A stretch of 5,449 nucleotides of DNA from Anaeroglomus sp964550565 (lineage in GTDB: Bacteria > Planctomycetota > Phycisphaerae > Sedimentisphaerales > Anaerohalosphaeraceae), in assembly GCA_964550565.1 (NCBI GenBank), contig CAZKAI010000193.1, positions 1 through 5,449 on the forward strand, given 5' to 3'. A program made the position numbers and the translations under genes. Below the pieces are notes generated by a model that was given only the letters and a program-made list of their open reading frames with translations, ran no database searches and had not been told where the DNA came from. Below are positions 1 to 5,397 of the stretch, piece after piece. Positions within the stretch are counted from its first letter, which is position 1; each line of letters starts with the position of its first letter.

Positions 1-396
1 CAGCACTACAGCCAAAAACAAAATCCTTTAAACAAGGAAATCATTTATAATGGCAAAGCAATCTCTGCGCTGATCTATGAGTTGGATGCCTGCAGACGAA
101 AAATAAAACAAGTTCCCAAACTGTTTGTCGAACTGGATGAATCGCAGTTCTGCAAACACTGTAGTCCCGACATTGAAACCCCCAGCTTAATCTTAATTAT
201 CCATTATCCCGAAATGCAAAAAGACCATCGCCATGAAGGTGTAACCAGCCAGGATTTGGAGTTGTTAATTCACTTTCTGAAAGGCCATAAAAAATACAAC
301 GATGGAATGGATGATGTCGCCGTCAAAGACCACCTTGAGCAGCTTGAAAAACTGTTGGGCATACAACTGTCCGACACGGATAAGCCAAAGGAGTAA
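1..396 (+). CDS. Partial Cys-motif protein, paralogue of the next gene (5' end outside window)
   Basis: The reading frame is open from base 1, so this is the last 131 residues of a longer protein; the first ATG in the window (none near the edge in frame) is not its start. I do not recognise a named family. The readable part aligns along its whole length with residues from about 57 to the end of the next gene's product. Shared landmarks are a Cys-Arg-Arg (DACRRK here, DECRRM there), then the block LDESQFCxHCSPDI with a CxxC pair, then TPxLI and a C-terminal LEQ(L/I) segment. In the 28-residue core starting at V/I-ELDESQFC, 20 positions are identical. By analogy the missing N-terminus probably carries a membrane segment and a second CxxC pair, giving a possible four-Cys metal site; this is inference. 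Its TAA is immediately followed by the ATG of the next gene, and its last codons contain that gene's ribosome binding site. Confidence 0.8.
   Translation, partial: QHYSQKQNPLNKEIIYNGKAISALIYELDACRRKIKQVPKLFVELDESQFCKHCSPDIETPSLILIIHYPEMQKDHRHEGVTSQDLELLIHFLKGHKKYNDGMDDVAVKDHLEQLEKLLGIQLSDTDKPKE
387..393 (+). promoter_or_regulatory. Ribosome binding site deciding between two adjacent ATG starts
   Basis: The sequence AAAGGAG lies within the last codons of the upstream gene. It is followed by TAA (394-396) and two in-frame ATGs at 397 and 400. Spacing from the final G is 3 nt to the first ATG and 6 nt to the second, so the second ATG (400) is the likelier real start, shortening the protein by one Met. 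The arrangement indicates translation coupled to termination of the upstream gene. Confidence 0.6.
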
Positions 397-930
397 ATGA
401 TGCACTATATTCTCATAGCAATTATTGTACTCATTTTACTATCTTCCTCATTCAACTGCGGACATCCGCCCTTTCCCGGGGCAATGTGTTATGCTGTCGT
501 CGCAGTACCCCAATATGCCCAGTACGTCTGCCCCAAATGCGGTGAAAAAACTATCTATCCATCAGAATTAAACAAAGATTCAGCAATAGACTCTGCCGAG
601 AACCAGAGGACAATCTTCCTGGTGCATTACGATATGGATGAATGCAGGCGGATGGTCAGAGAAATACACGGAATATCGATTGAACTGGATGAGTCACAGT
701 TTTGCAGGCATTGCTCTCCCGATATTCAAACACCGCAGCTCATTGCAGTAATTCGTTTTCCCGGGGAACCAAAAGAATATCGCTATGCCGGGATAACCAG
801 GGCTCATCTATATCAATTAAAAGAGTTTCTGAACAAAGAGAATAACTGTATCAATTCAACAGCAACCGAGTTTAAAAGCGAAGATTGTCTTGAGCAAATC
901 GATACCATATTAGGACCCAGACAACCATGA
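397..930 (+). CDS. Membrane-anchored Cys-motif protein, unknown function
   Basis: This 177-residue protein is not recognisable as a named family. Residues about 4-19 form a strongly hydrophobic segment (Ile/Leu/Val) with no basic N-region, best read as a signal anchor; Cys21 follows it, but SFNC is not a proper lipobox. Next come Cys31 and a short Tyr/Val/Pro stretch, then C45-P-K-C48-G as in zinc ribbons. The conserved domain follows with C83-R-R and the LDESQFC103-R-H-C106-SPD block. Two CxxC pairs about 55 residues apart suggest one metal site or a disulfide/redox arrangement; this is inference. The C-terminal half is the paralogue of the upstream partial gene, so a tandem duplication is visible. 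The gene ends in an ATGA overlap with the radical SAM gene, so its product may be that enzyme's substrate, partner or membrane anchor. The start may be the second ATG at 400. Base composition is visibly more AT-rich than the genes on the right. Confidence 0.8.
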   Translation: MMHYILIAIIVLILLSSSFNCGHPPFPGAMCYAVVAVPQYAQYVCPKCGEKTIYPSELNKDSAIDSAENQRTIFLVHYDMDECRRMVREIHGISIELDESQFCRHCSPDIQTPQLIAVIRFPGEPKEYRYAGITRAHLYQLKEFLNKENNCINSTATEFKSEDCLEQIDTILGPRQP

Positions 931-1997
931 CCAACAACAGCTTTTCACGACTGGCCCCATCGTTTCTGCCTTCGACCGCCGTATTGGAGATGACCTACCG
1001 CTGCAATCACGGGTGTCTGTTCTGCTCCTGCCCGTGGTTCGACGACCGGGGAAGTTTCGATATCCTGCCAGAAATGTCCGCAGACCAGTGGAAAATCCTG
1101 ATTTCCCGCCTGTGTACCATGGGCATTGTCAATATCGCCTTCACCGGCGGCGAACCGCTGCTCAAGGAACATATCGAAGATATCCTCGTCCATGCCGCCG
1201 GCTGCATCACCGAACATATCGAATCCAAAAACGGCCGATTGGTCAGTCATTCCGCCCCGCCGAAATTATTCCTCTTGACCAATGGCAAAATTCTCGACAA
1301 CCAGATTCTGGACCTATGCGCCAAACATCAAATCCATCTGAATCTGTCGCTGCCGGGACTGAAAACCTTCACGTATCATACCAACGGCGGCGATCCGCAT
1401 AAAATTCTGGATGGATTCAAAAAAGCCAAAGACAAAGGTATTGAAACCACCGTCGGCGTGACTGTAACCGGCCAAAACATCCATGAACTTTACGAAACCA
1501 TCGCTCACGCCCTGATTGCCGGGGCGGATGACCTCCTGATGAACCGTTTTCTGCCCGGCGGACGCGGCCTGCGCTATGCGAATGAATTAAATCTGAGCCG
1601 CCGGCAAATCCCCGAGATGCTGGATATCGCCGAATCGGTTTTGAAAGAGGCTAATCGCAGAGGTCACGTCGGAACAGAGCTGCCCAAGTGTGTCTTTGAC
1701 GCCGATAAATATAAAAATCTCCAAGTGGCAAGCCGCTGCTCGGCGGCCCGTGATTTTTTTGTGATTGATCCCTCCGGTTTTACTCGGGTCTGCAATCATT
1801 CCCCCATTCGCCTCAATCATATCGACCAGCTCGAGCACTTGAAAACCAATCCCTACTGGAAGCAGTTCATCCAGAAAGACTACCTGCCGCAGATGTGTGC
1901 AGGATGCAATCTGAATCCGCACTGTGATGGCGGCTGCCGTGAAGCGGCTCATATTCTGGGAAATGACCTCAAAGCCCCGGATCCGGCCCTCATATAA
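927..1997 (+). CDS. Radical SAM/SPASM domain enzyme
   Basis: The 356-residue product is a two-part radical SAM enzyme. The radical SAM core carries C26-N-H-G-C30-L-F-C33, the CxxxCxxC motif that binds the 4Fe-4S cluster and S-adenosylmethionine, and G74-G-E-P for SAM contact. An extra Cys35 follows at once in CSCPW. The C-terminal part is a SPASM-type auxiliary cluster domain: C271, then G284-x4-C289, then C324-x2-C327-x5-C333-x3-C337 in a GGCR context. A possible further ligand, C255, lies upstream in ELPKC. The last Cys of the full seven-Cys SPASM pattern is absent, because the protein ends 19 residues after C337. SPASM proteins are typically peptide or protein modifying enzymes (for example anSME, AlbA, PqqE), but NirJ-like cofactor enzymes share the architecture, so the substrate is open. 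The start ATG overlaps the upstream TGA; a weak AGGA lies 11 nt before it. No other biosynthetic gene follows on this strand: the next gene has its own promoter. Confidence 0.93.
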   Translation: MTNNSFSRLAPSFLPSTAVLEMTYRCNHGCLFCSCPWFDDRGSFDILPEMSADQWKILISRLCTMGIVNIAFTGGEPLLKEHIEDILVHAAGCITEHIESKNGRLVSHSAPPKLFLLTNGKILDNQILDLCAKHQIHLNLSLPGLKTFTYHTNGGDPHKILDGFKKAKDKGIETTVGVTVTGQNIHELYETIAHALIAGADDLLMNRFLPGGRGLRYANELNLSRRQIPEMLDIAESVLKEANRRGHVGTELPKCVFDADKYKNLQVASRCSAARDFFVIDPSGFTRVCNHSPIRLNHIDQLEHLKTNPYWKQFIQKDYLPQMCAGCNLNPHCDGGCREAAHILGNDLKAPDPALI

Positions 1998-2034
1998 ACC
2001 ATCTCAAAAAAGTATCCTATTCGAGACCGCTCAA

Positions 2035-2052
2035 ATTATCATTGATGATAAT
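2035..2052. promoter_or_regulatory. Perfect 8+8 bp palindrome, probable operator
   Basis: ATTATCAT-TG-ATGATAAT is a perfect inverted repeat with a 2-bp centre. It covers the whole -35 hexamer of the promoter of the downstream Bro-N gene, so a dimeric DNA-binding protein sitting here would block RNA polymerase. It has no GC-rich stem and no T-run, so it is not a terminator. The binding protein is unknown; autoregulation by the Bro-N product is one possibility. Confidence 0.55.
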
Positions 2053-2070
2053 GGAGGGGGATTGTATAAT
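2042..2070 (+). promoter_or_regulatory. Sigma70-type promoter of the Bro-N gene
   Basis: The -35 hexamer TTGATG (2042-2047) and the perfect -10 hexamer TATAAT (2065-2070) are separated by exactly 17 bp. Transcription would start near 2077, leaving a leader of about 43 nt before the ATG at 2120. This indicates that the Bro-N gene is transcribed separately from the radical SAM unit. Confidence 0.65.
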
Positions 2071-2119
2071 TCTGTAGCGGAAATAAAAGGCTGCTGGAAT
2101 TCTTAGGAGCAATGATACC

Positions 2120-2950
2120 ATGGAAACCCAAACAACTAAAATCGCGGTGTTCAAAGGCAAACAAGTCAGAAAAATCCTCCATGACAACGAATGGTGGTTT
2201 TCGATTGAAGACGTTGTTGCAGCTTTAACGGACTCAGCTGATCCAAAACAGTATATTAATAAAATGCGTAAACGCGACTCTCAGCTCGCCGAAGGGTGGG
2301 TACAATTTGTACATACCCTTTCATTGGACACCTCTGGAGGAAAACAAAAAGCCAATTGTGCTAACACACAAGGTATATTTCGCATTATTCAGTCAATCCC
2401 CTCCCAAAAAGCCGAGCCATTCAAGCGATGGCTGGCCAGGGTCGGCTATGAGCGAATACAGGAAATCGAAGACCCCGAACTGGCCGCAAAACGCACCCGG
2501 GCATTGTACAAAGCCAAGGGATATTCCGAGGATTGGATTGAAAAACGGATGCGAAGTATCGCTATCCGTGAAGAACTCACAGAGGAATGGAACAATCGGG
2601 GCGTCAAAGAAGAGCCGGAATATGCCATTCTGACAGCGGAAATTTCCAAAGCAGCATTTGGCCTGACACCCTCGCAATACAAAAAACTCAAAGGTCTCAA
2701 ACGCGAAAACCTGCGGGATCACATGAATGACCTTGAATTGATTTTCTCGATGCTCGGCGAAGCTGCAACAACAGAAATCACTCGCGTCAATGATGCCCAG
2801 GGATTTATTGAAAATAAACAAGCTGCGGTCAAAGGCGGCAATGTCGCGGGCAAAGCCAGAAAAAACCTCGAAGCAGAAACCGGCAAACGTGTCGTCTCAA
2901 GACAAAATTATCTTCAGCAGCCGCAGCGTAAAAAACGATTGAAGGGATAG
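2120..2950 (+). CDS. Bro-N domain protein, phage antirepressor/DinD-like
   Basis: The 276-residue product has a Bro-N type N-terminal domain (about residues 7-115), recognisable from KIAVFKGKQVRKILHDNEWW, FSIEDVVAALTDSADP, the CANTQGIFRIIQSIP segment (C80 onward) and the AEPFKRWLARVGYERIQE segment. Bro-N domains occur in phage antirepressors and baculovirus BRO proteins and bind DNA. A middle helical part (about 119-157, with WIEKRMRSIAIREELTEEW) and a C-terminal part (about 167-250, with EYAILTAEISKAAFG, KGLKRENLRDHMNDLELIF and the MLGEA motif) resemble the DinD-like class of chromosomal proteins; E. coli DinD, of similar length, affects RecA activity. The tail is very basic (QRKKRLKG). A TAGGAG site lies 10 nt before the ATG, and a strong promoter with an overlapping palindrome precedes it. 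No integrase, tRNA or other phage gene is nearby, so it looks like a lone domesticated or mobile gene. Its actual role here is unknown. Confidence 0.85.
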   Translation: METQTTKIAVFKGKQVRKILHDNEWWFSIEDVVAALTDSADPKQYINKMRKRDSQLAEGWVQFVHTLSLDTSGGKQKANCANTQGIFRIIQSIPSQKAEPFKRWLARVGYERIQEIEDPELAAKRTRALYKAKGYSEDWIEKRMRSIAIREELTEEWNNRGVKEEPEYAILTAEISKAAFGLTPSQYKKLKGLKRENLRDHMNDLELIFSMLGEAATTEITRVNDAQGFIENKQAAVKGGNVAGKARKNLEAETGKRVVSRQNYLQQPQRKKRLKG

Positions 2951-3035
2951 TGTCCGAAATAACCAGCATTCGACAATATACAGGTCAATTTCAGTACACA
3001 AAAATATTTGTTAAAGCAGACCTTGAACAGGAATT

Positions 3036-4091
3036 TTAATTATTCGCCAGTTTCTGGCGGATGATCTGGGCACGCAGGGCGTCCCGCTGGTCGGCATCGA
3101 GCATCTTTCCGGCCCGCAGTTGCAGATGGGCCGGCTGCGTCAGCAGGAATAATTCATTAATCGTCGTCAGCGACAGATTCGGCACACGCCCGAGATTCAC
3201 CCCCAGCCGCACACTCGACAGCAGATACAATGCCTCCTGCGAACTGATCAGGCACGCACTCTTGAGCACTCCCAGCGCCCGCTGAATCTTATCATCCAGC
3301 GTATGCGGCTTCTGCTCCAAAAGCATCTGCCGTGCCGCCTTCTCATACTCCACAATCCGCGGCACAATCGTCTCCGACAGTTCCCGCACCACATCCTCTT
3401 CCCGTACCCCCAGCGTCACCTGGTTGGAAAGCTGATAAAAATCCCCCAAGGCATCGGTCCCTTCCCCGAACAATCCCCGCACCGCCAAATCCGCATCCTT
3501 GGCCGCGGTCACAAATTTCTCAATCTGCCCGGTCATCTTCAGCGCCGGCAGATGCAGCATCACCGACACCCGAATCCCCGTCCCCACATTCGTCGGGCAC
3601 GCCGTCAGATACCCCCACCGCTCGCTGTAGGCATATCGCACCTTCTGCTCAATCATATCATCGATGGCATTAATCCGCTTCCAGCAATCGCCCAGATTGA
3701 ATCCCGCCGCATACACCTGCATCCGCAGATGGTCTTCCTCGTTAATCATCGCCGTAAACGATTCCTTCGCCGAGACCACCACCCCGCGCGGCCCCTTGCC
3801 CGCCGCGTGCTGCCGGCTGATCAAATGCCGCTCCGTCAGCAACTGCCGCTCCAGCGTCGCCGCCCGGTCCACATCCATGAAACACACCTCATCCCCCAGC
3901 GACAGCGACAAAATCGCCTCACTGAGCTTGTCGAGGATTTCCTGCTGACGTCCCGGCGTCAGGCACGATAGAAATTCGTAATCCGCCAGGTTTCGCGCCA
4001 GCCGCACACGCGATGAAATGACAATATCCCATCCCGGCCCTTCGGCTCCAAACCACGAACTGCACTGATTGGCAAGCTGTGCCGGTTTCAT
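3036..4091 (-). CDS. mcsB: Protein arginine kinase McsB
   Basis: McsB transfers phosphate from ATP to arginine residues of proteins; in Firmicutes the phosphoarginine mark directs them to ClpC-ClpP. The 351-residue product (usual length about 350-360) has the phosphagen-kinase catalytic fold: ISSRVRLARN (25-34) for nucleotide binding, the acidic N117-E-E-D-H loop, the C165-PTNVGTG signature with the reactive-site Cys, RVSVMLHLP just after it, and R205-GLFGEGTDALG followed by QLSNQ (220-224). The C-terminal region has the McsB-specific R336-D-A-L-R-A341, matching the RDxxRA phosphoarginine-binding motif, which separates it from creatine and arginine kinases. Catalytic and allosteric sites therefore both look intact. 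Its ATG overlaps the mcsA stop by 4 bp (ATGA), so kinase and activator are translationally coupled. No hairpin with a T-run follows the stop. Neither clpC nor ctsR is in the window. Confidence 0.96.
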   Translation of the reverse strand: MKPAQLANQCSSWFGAEGPGWDIVISSRVRLARNLADYEFLSCLTPGRQQEILDKLSEAILSLSLGDEVCFMDVDRAATLERQLLTERHLISRQHAAGKGPRGVVVSAKESFTAMINEEDHLRMQVYAAGFNLGDCWKRINAIDDMIEQKVRYAYSERWGYLTACPTNVGTGIRVSVMLHLPALKMTGQIEKFVTAAKDADLAVRGLFGEGTDALGDFYQLSNQVTLGVREEDVVRELSETIVPRIVEYEKAARQMLLEQKPHTLDDKIQRALGVLKSACLISSQEALYLLSSVRLGVNLGRVPNLSLTTINELFLLTQPAHLQLRAGKMLDADQRDALRAQIIRQKLANN

Positions 4092-4594
4092 TGAATCTGC
4101 CTGATCTGGTCGCGCAGCCGCGCGGCGGTTTCATAATCTTCGGCCTTAATGGCCTGCTCAAGCTGCCGCCGGAGATGCAGCAGTTTCACCTTCTTCTCCA
4201 TCTCCTGCCCTGCTTGCGAGGGCACCTTGCCGCAATGCTGGGCATGACCCGCATGAGTCCGCTCAATCAGAGGCCCCAGCTCCTTCTGAAAATGCTTATA
4301 ATCCTCCGGACATCCCAGCAGGCTGGTCTCACTGAACCGCCGCAGCGTCATCCCGCACACCGGACAAGTCTTATCCGGATGGCTGAAATTAACCGTTTTT
4401 TCCTGCGAATCGGTTGCGGTTTTGGCCGCCTGAAGCAGACTGCTCAACAATTCATTCAACGGAACCTGTGTCTGAGCCCCAAGCCCCTGCTGCTGGGCAC
4501 ACCGTTGACATAAATGCGTCTCGCAGCGCTGCCCATGGGTAATTTCGGTCAAATGAATCGTGGCCGTGTTTTCTTTACATATCTGACATAACAT
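4088..4594 (-). CDS. mcsA: McsA, zinc-finger and UVR-domain activator of McsB
   Basis: McsA is the cofactor that activates the arginine kinase McsB. The 168-residue product begins with the typical MLCQIC (C3xxC6), followed by C29xxC32, making the first four-Cys zinc site. The second zinc region has C77-P-V-C80-G but then G94-C95-P-E-D-Y, where Firmicutes McsA usually has a full CxxC; Asp98 stands in the place of the fourth Cys, so the second site is altered or uses another ligand. The C-terminal part (about 131-168, KLLHLRRQLEQAIKAEDYETAARLRDQI across two turns) is a UVR (UvrB/UvrC-type) coiled-coil domain. The start is the first in-frame Met after an upstream in-frame stop at 4622-4624, and it places the conserved Cys pair in the normal position. 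The region just before it is AT-only with no Shine-Dalgarno-like sequence. It is followed by mcsB with a 4-bp overlap. Confidence 0.93.
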   Translation of the reverse strand: MLCQICKENTATIHLTEITHGQRCETHLCQRCAQQQGLGAQTQVPLNELLSSLLQAAKTATDSQEKTVNFSHPDKTCPVCGMTLRRFSETSLLGCPEDYKHFQKELGPLIERTHAGHAQHCGKVPSQAGQEMEKKVKLLHLRRQLEQAIKAEDYETAARLRDQIRQIQ

Positions 4595-4607
4595 ATATAT
4601 AATTTCT

Positions 4608-4613
4608 ACTATA
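4608..4613 (-). promoter_or_regulatory. Possible -10 element for mcsA-mcsB
   Basis: On the minus strand TATAGT matches the -10 consensus at five of six positions and lies 14-19 nt upstream of the mcsA ATG, in a very AT-rich stretch. No -35 hexamer with good spacing is visible; TTGTCG (4639-4634) is 20 bp away, which is too far. If used, the mRNA would have a leader of only a few bases, which fits the absence of a ribosome binding site. Read-through from the QueD-like gene is the alternative. Confidence 0.3.
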
Positions 4614-4628
4614 AGATTAATTTAATTT

Positions 4629-4665
4629 CAGACCGACAAACCATATCCTATATCATATCGGTCTG
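4629..4665. promoter_or_regulatory. 8+8 bp inverted repeat between the queD-like gene and mcsA
   Basis: CAGACCGA (4629-4636) and TCGGTCTG (4658-4665) are perfect reverse complements separated by 21 bp. The spacer, read on the minus strand, contains GATAT three times. In the minus-strand direction the stem is followed by A/T-mixed sequence without a T-run, so it is a poor terminator for the QueD-like gene. It lies just upstream of the possible mcsA -10 element, so an operator pair or a leader structure are both possible. It does not match the CtsR heptad repeat (GGTCAAA direct repeats) that controls mcsAB in Firmicutes. Confidence 0.4.
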
Positions 4666-4689
4666 TTTTGCAGCGGCCTCAAGGTCAAT

Positions 4690-5055
4690 CTAAGGCTCAT
4701 AGCGTACCCGGCACCCGGCCGCTTCCGTCACCTCAACCCAGATTAACTGCGCCGGCGGCGTTATCAACCCTGCCATCCGGCCAAACACATACTGAGCCAC
4801 CCGCTCCGCTGAGGCATTAATGCCCACAAACGGCTCGCATTGCTCCAGATTCTGCCCCGTCAGAGGTCCGAGAATGCCCTCCAGATGCCGCGATACCACA
4901 CAAAAATCGATAGCCAGACCCGCCGCATCCAGATTTTCCGCCGCCACCGCCGCCGCCACCTTCCACAGATGGCCATGCAGAGGTTCCCGAACTCCATCCG
5001 GCATCATCAACTGATGCTCGGCCCGAAACTCTTTTTCCACAACAACAGTGTACAT
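4690..5055 (-). CDS. QueD/6-pyruvoyl-tetrahydropterin synthase-like protein with altered active site
   Basis: The 121-residue product has the length and layout of the PTPS/QueD T-fold family, which acts on dihydroneopterin triphosphate in pterin, queuosine and archaeosine pathways. The three zinc ligands are visible: H14 in FRAEH and H27/H29 in LHGH. The IDF motif (49-51) and the late conserved Glu (E111 in VEVTEAAG) are also present. Aligned by eye with E. coli QueD, the catalytic Cys that precedes LHGH is Arg23 (R-E-P-LHGH), and the LDHxxLN segment with the Asp-His pair reads L65-T-G-Q-N-L-E. The zinc site is thus kept while three residues of the usual mechanism are missing, so the standard gene name is not given. 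It may catalyse a different pterin reaction or only bind a ligand. The start is fixed: an in-frame TGA directly precedes the ATG. No clear Shine-Dalgarno is seen. No other queuosine or pterin gene is nearby; mcsA follows after 95 bp. Confidence 0.82.
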   Translation of the reverse strand: MYTVVVEKEFRAEHQLMMPDGVREPLHGHLWKVAAAVAAENLDAAGLAIDFCVVSRHLEGILGPLTGQNLEQCEPFVGINASAERVAQYVFGRMAGLITPPAQLIWVEVTEAAGCRVRYEP

Positions 5056-5160
5056 TCATTCTACTGATTTTACATGAAATTTCCCGCCAGAGTCGCGGCT
5101 ATGGTCCGCATCACAGCATACATTGCACCTCGCGCGGCAGCATCATACCTCTTACGTATA

Positions 5161-5189
5161 GTTATACAATTACAGGCATGAAAATACAA
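5161..5189 (-). promoter_or_regulatory. Weak candidate promoter for the queD-like gene
   Basis: On the minus strand TTGTAT (5189-5184) and TATAAC (5166-5161) are separated by 17 bp. The -10 matches five of six consensus positions, the -35 three of six. Transcription would begin near 5154, about 100 nt before the ATG. The AT-rich patch also contains a small palindrome, GTATA-GT-TATAC (5156-5167). Confidence 0.3.
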
Positions 5190-5321
5190 GGCGTAAACAA
5201 AGCCTTAATTCCTTCTGTCTCGAAAGGACAAATCCAAATAGCCTCGGATTGCAAACGGGGTGAATCAATTCACATAATCTTGTACTCAACGCAAGGGATA
5301 TAATTTCCCCTCGTCCACTTC

Positions 5322-5397
5322 GGCCTGAAAGGCCAGCCTATAACAGCCCAGGGCGCCCTGGGTTACAAATCATTATTTCCCCACGCCCTGTAAGGGC
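5322..5397. repeat. Three-hairpin cluster, probable dispersed intergenic repeat
   Basis: Three compact inverted repeats follow one another. The first is GGCCT-GAA-AGGCC (5322-5334). The second is CCCAGGGCGCCCTGGG (5347-5362), a perfect 16-bp palindrome extendable by a G-T wobble and an A-T pair. The third is GCCCT-GTA-AGGGC (5385-5397). The GC-rich stems stand out from the surrounding AT-rich linkers, and the stem-linker-stem order resembles high-copy intergenic repeats that I recall from planctomycete and related genomes. Copy number cannot be seen within one window, as the element occurs only once here. Confidence 0.55.

Noticed and set aside
451..462. Lipoprotein signal around Cys21 of the membrane-anchored protein
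   Set aside because: The residues before the Cys (Ser-Phe-Asn) do not fit a lipobox and there is no basic N-region, so a signal anchor is likelier.
1013..1402. Open frames in other phases and on the minus strand across the radical SAM gene
   Set aside because: They overlap a gene with complete catalytic motifs and show no conserved features themselves.
2071..2119. LexA/SOS box upstream of the DinD-like gene
   Set aside because: A CTGT is present but without the matching ACAG at the right distance, and no GAAC-N4-GTTC site is seen.
2300..2312. Palindrome GTACAA-T-TTGTAC inside the Bro-N gene
   Set aside because: It lies within coding sequence for the conserved domain, with no sign of a regulatory role.
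2951..3011. Possible hairpins between the Bro-N gene and mcsB (TGTC-C-GAA with TTCGACA; ACAAA-AATA-TTTGT)
   Set aside because: The first has a bulge and no T-run, the second is a 5-bp AT stem; neither supports a terminator call for either convergent gene.
3303..3971. Long open frame on the plus strand across mcsB
   Set aside because: It is antisense to the well-supported mcsB; its Pro/Arg/His-rich translation is a by-product of the GC-rich codon bias of that gene.
4817..5059. Minus-strand Gly-rich frame overlapping the queD-like gene
   Set aside because: Low-complexity out-of-phase translation of the queD-like gene.
5178..5303. 41-codon plus-strand open frame starting ATG at 5178
   Set aside because: The only AGG is 2 nt before the ATG, the translation shows no recognisable motif, and it lies in otherwise non-coding sequence.
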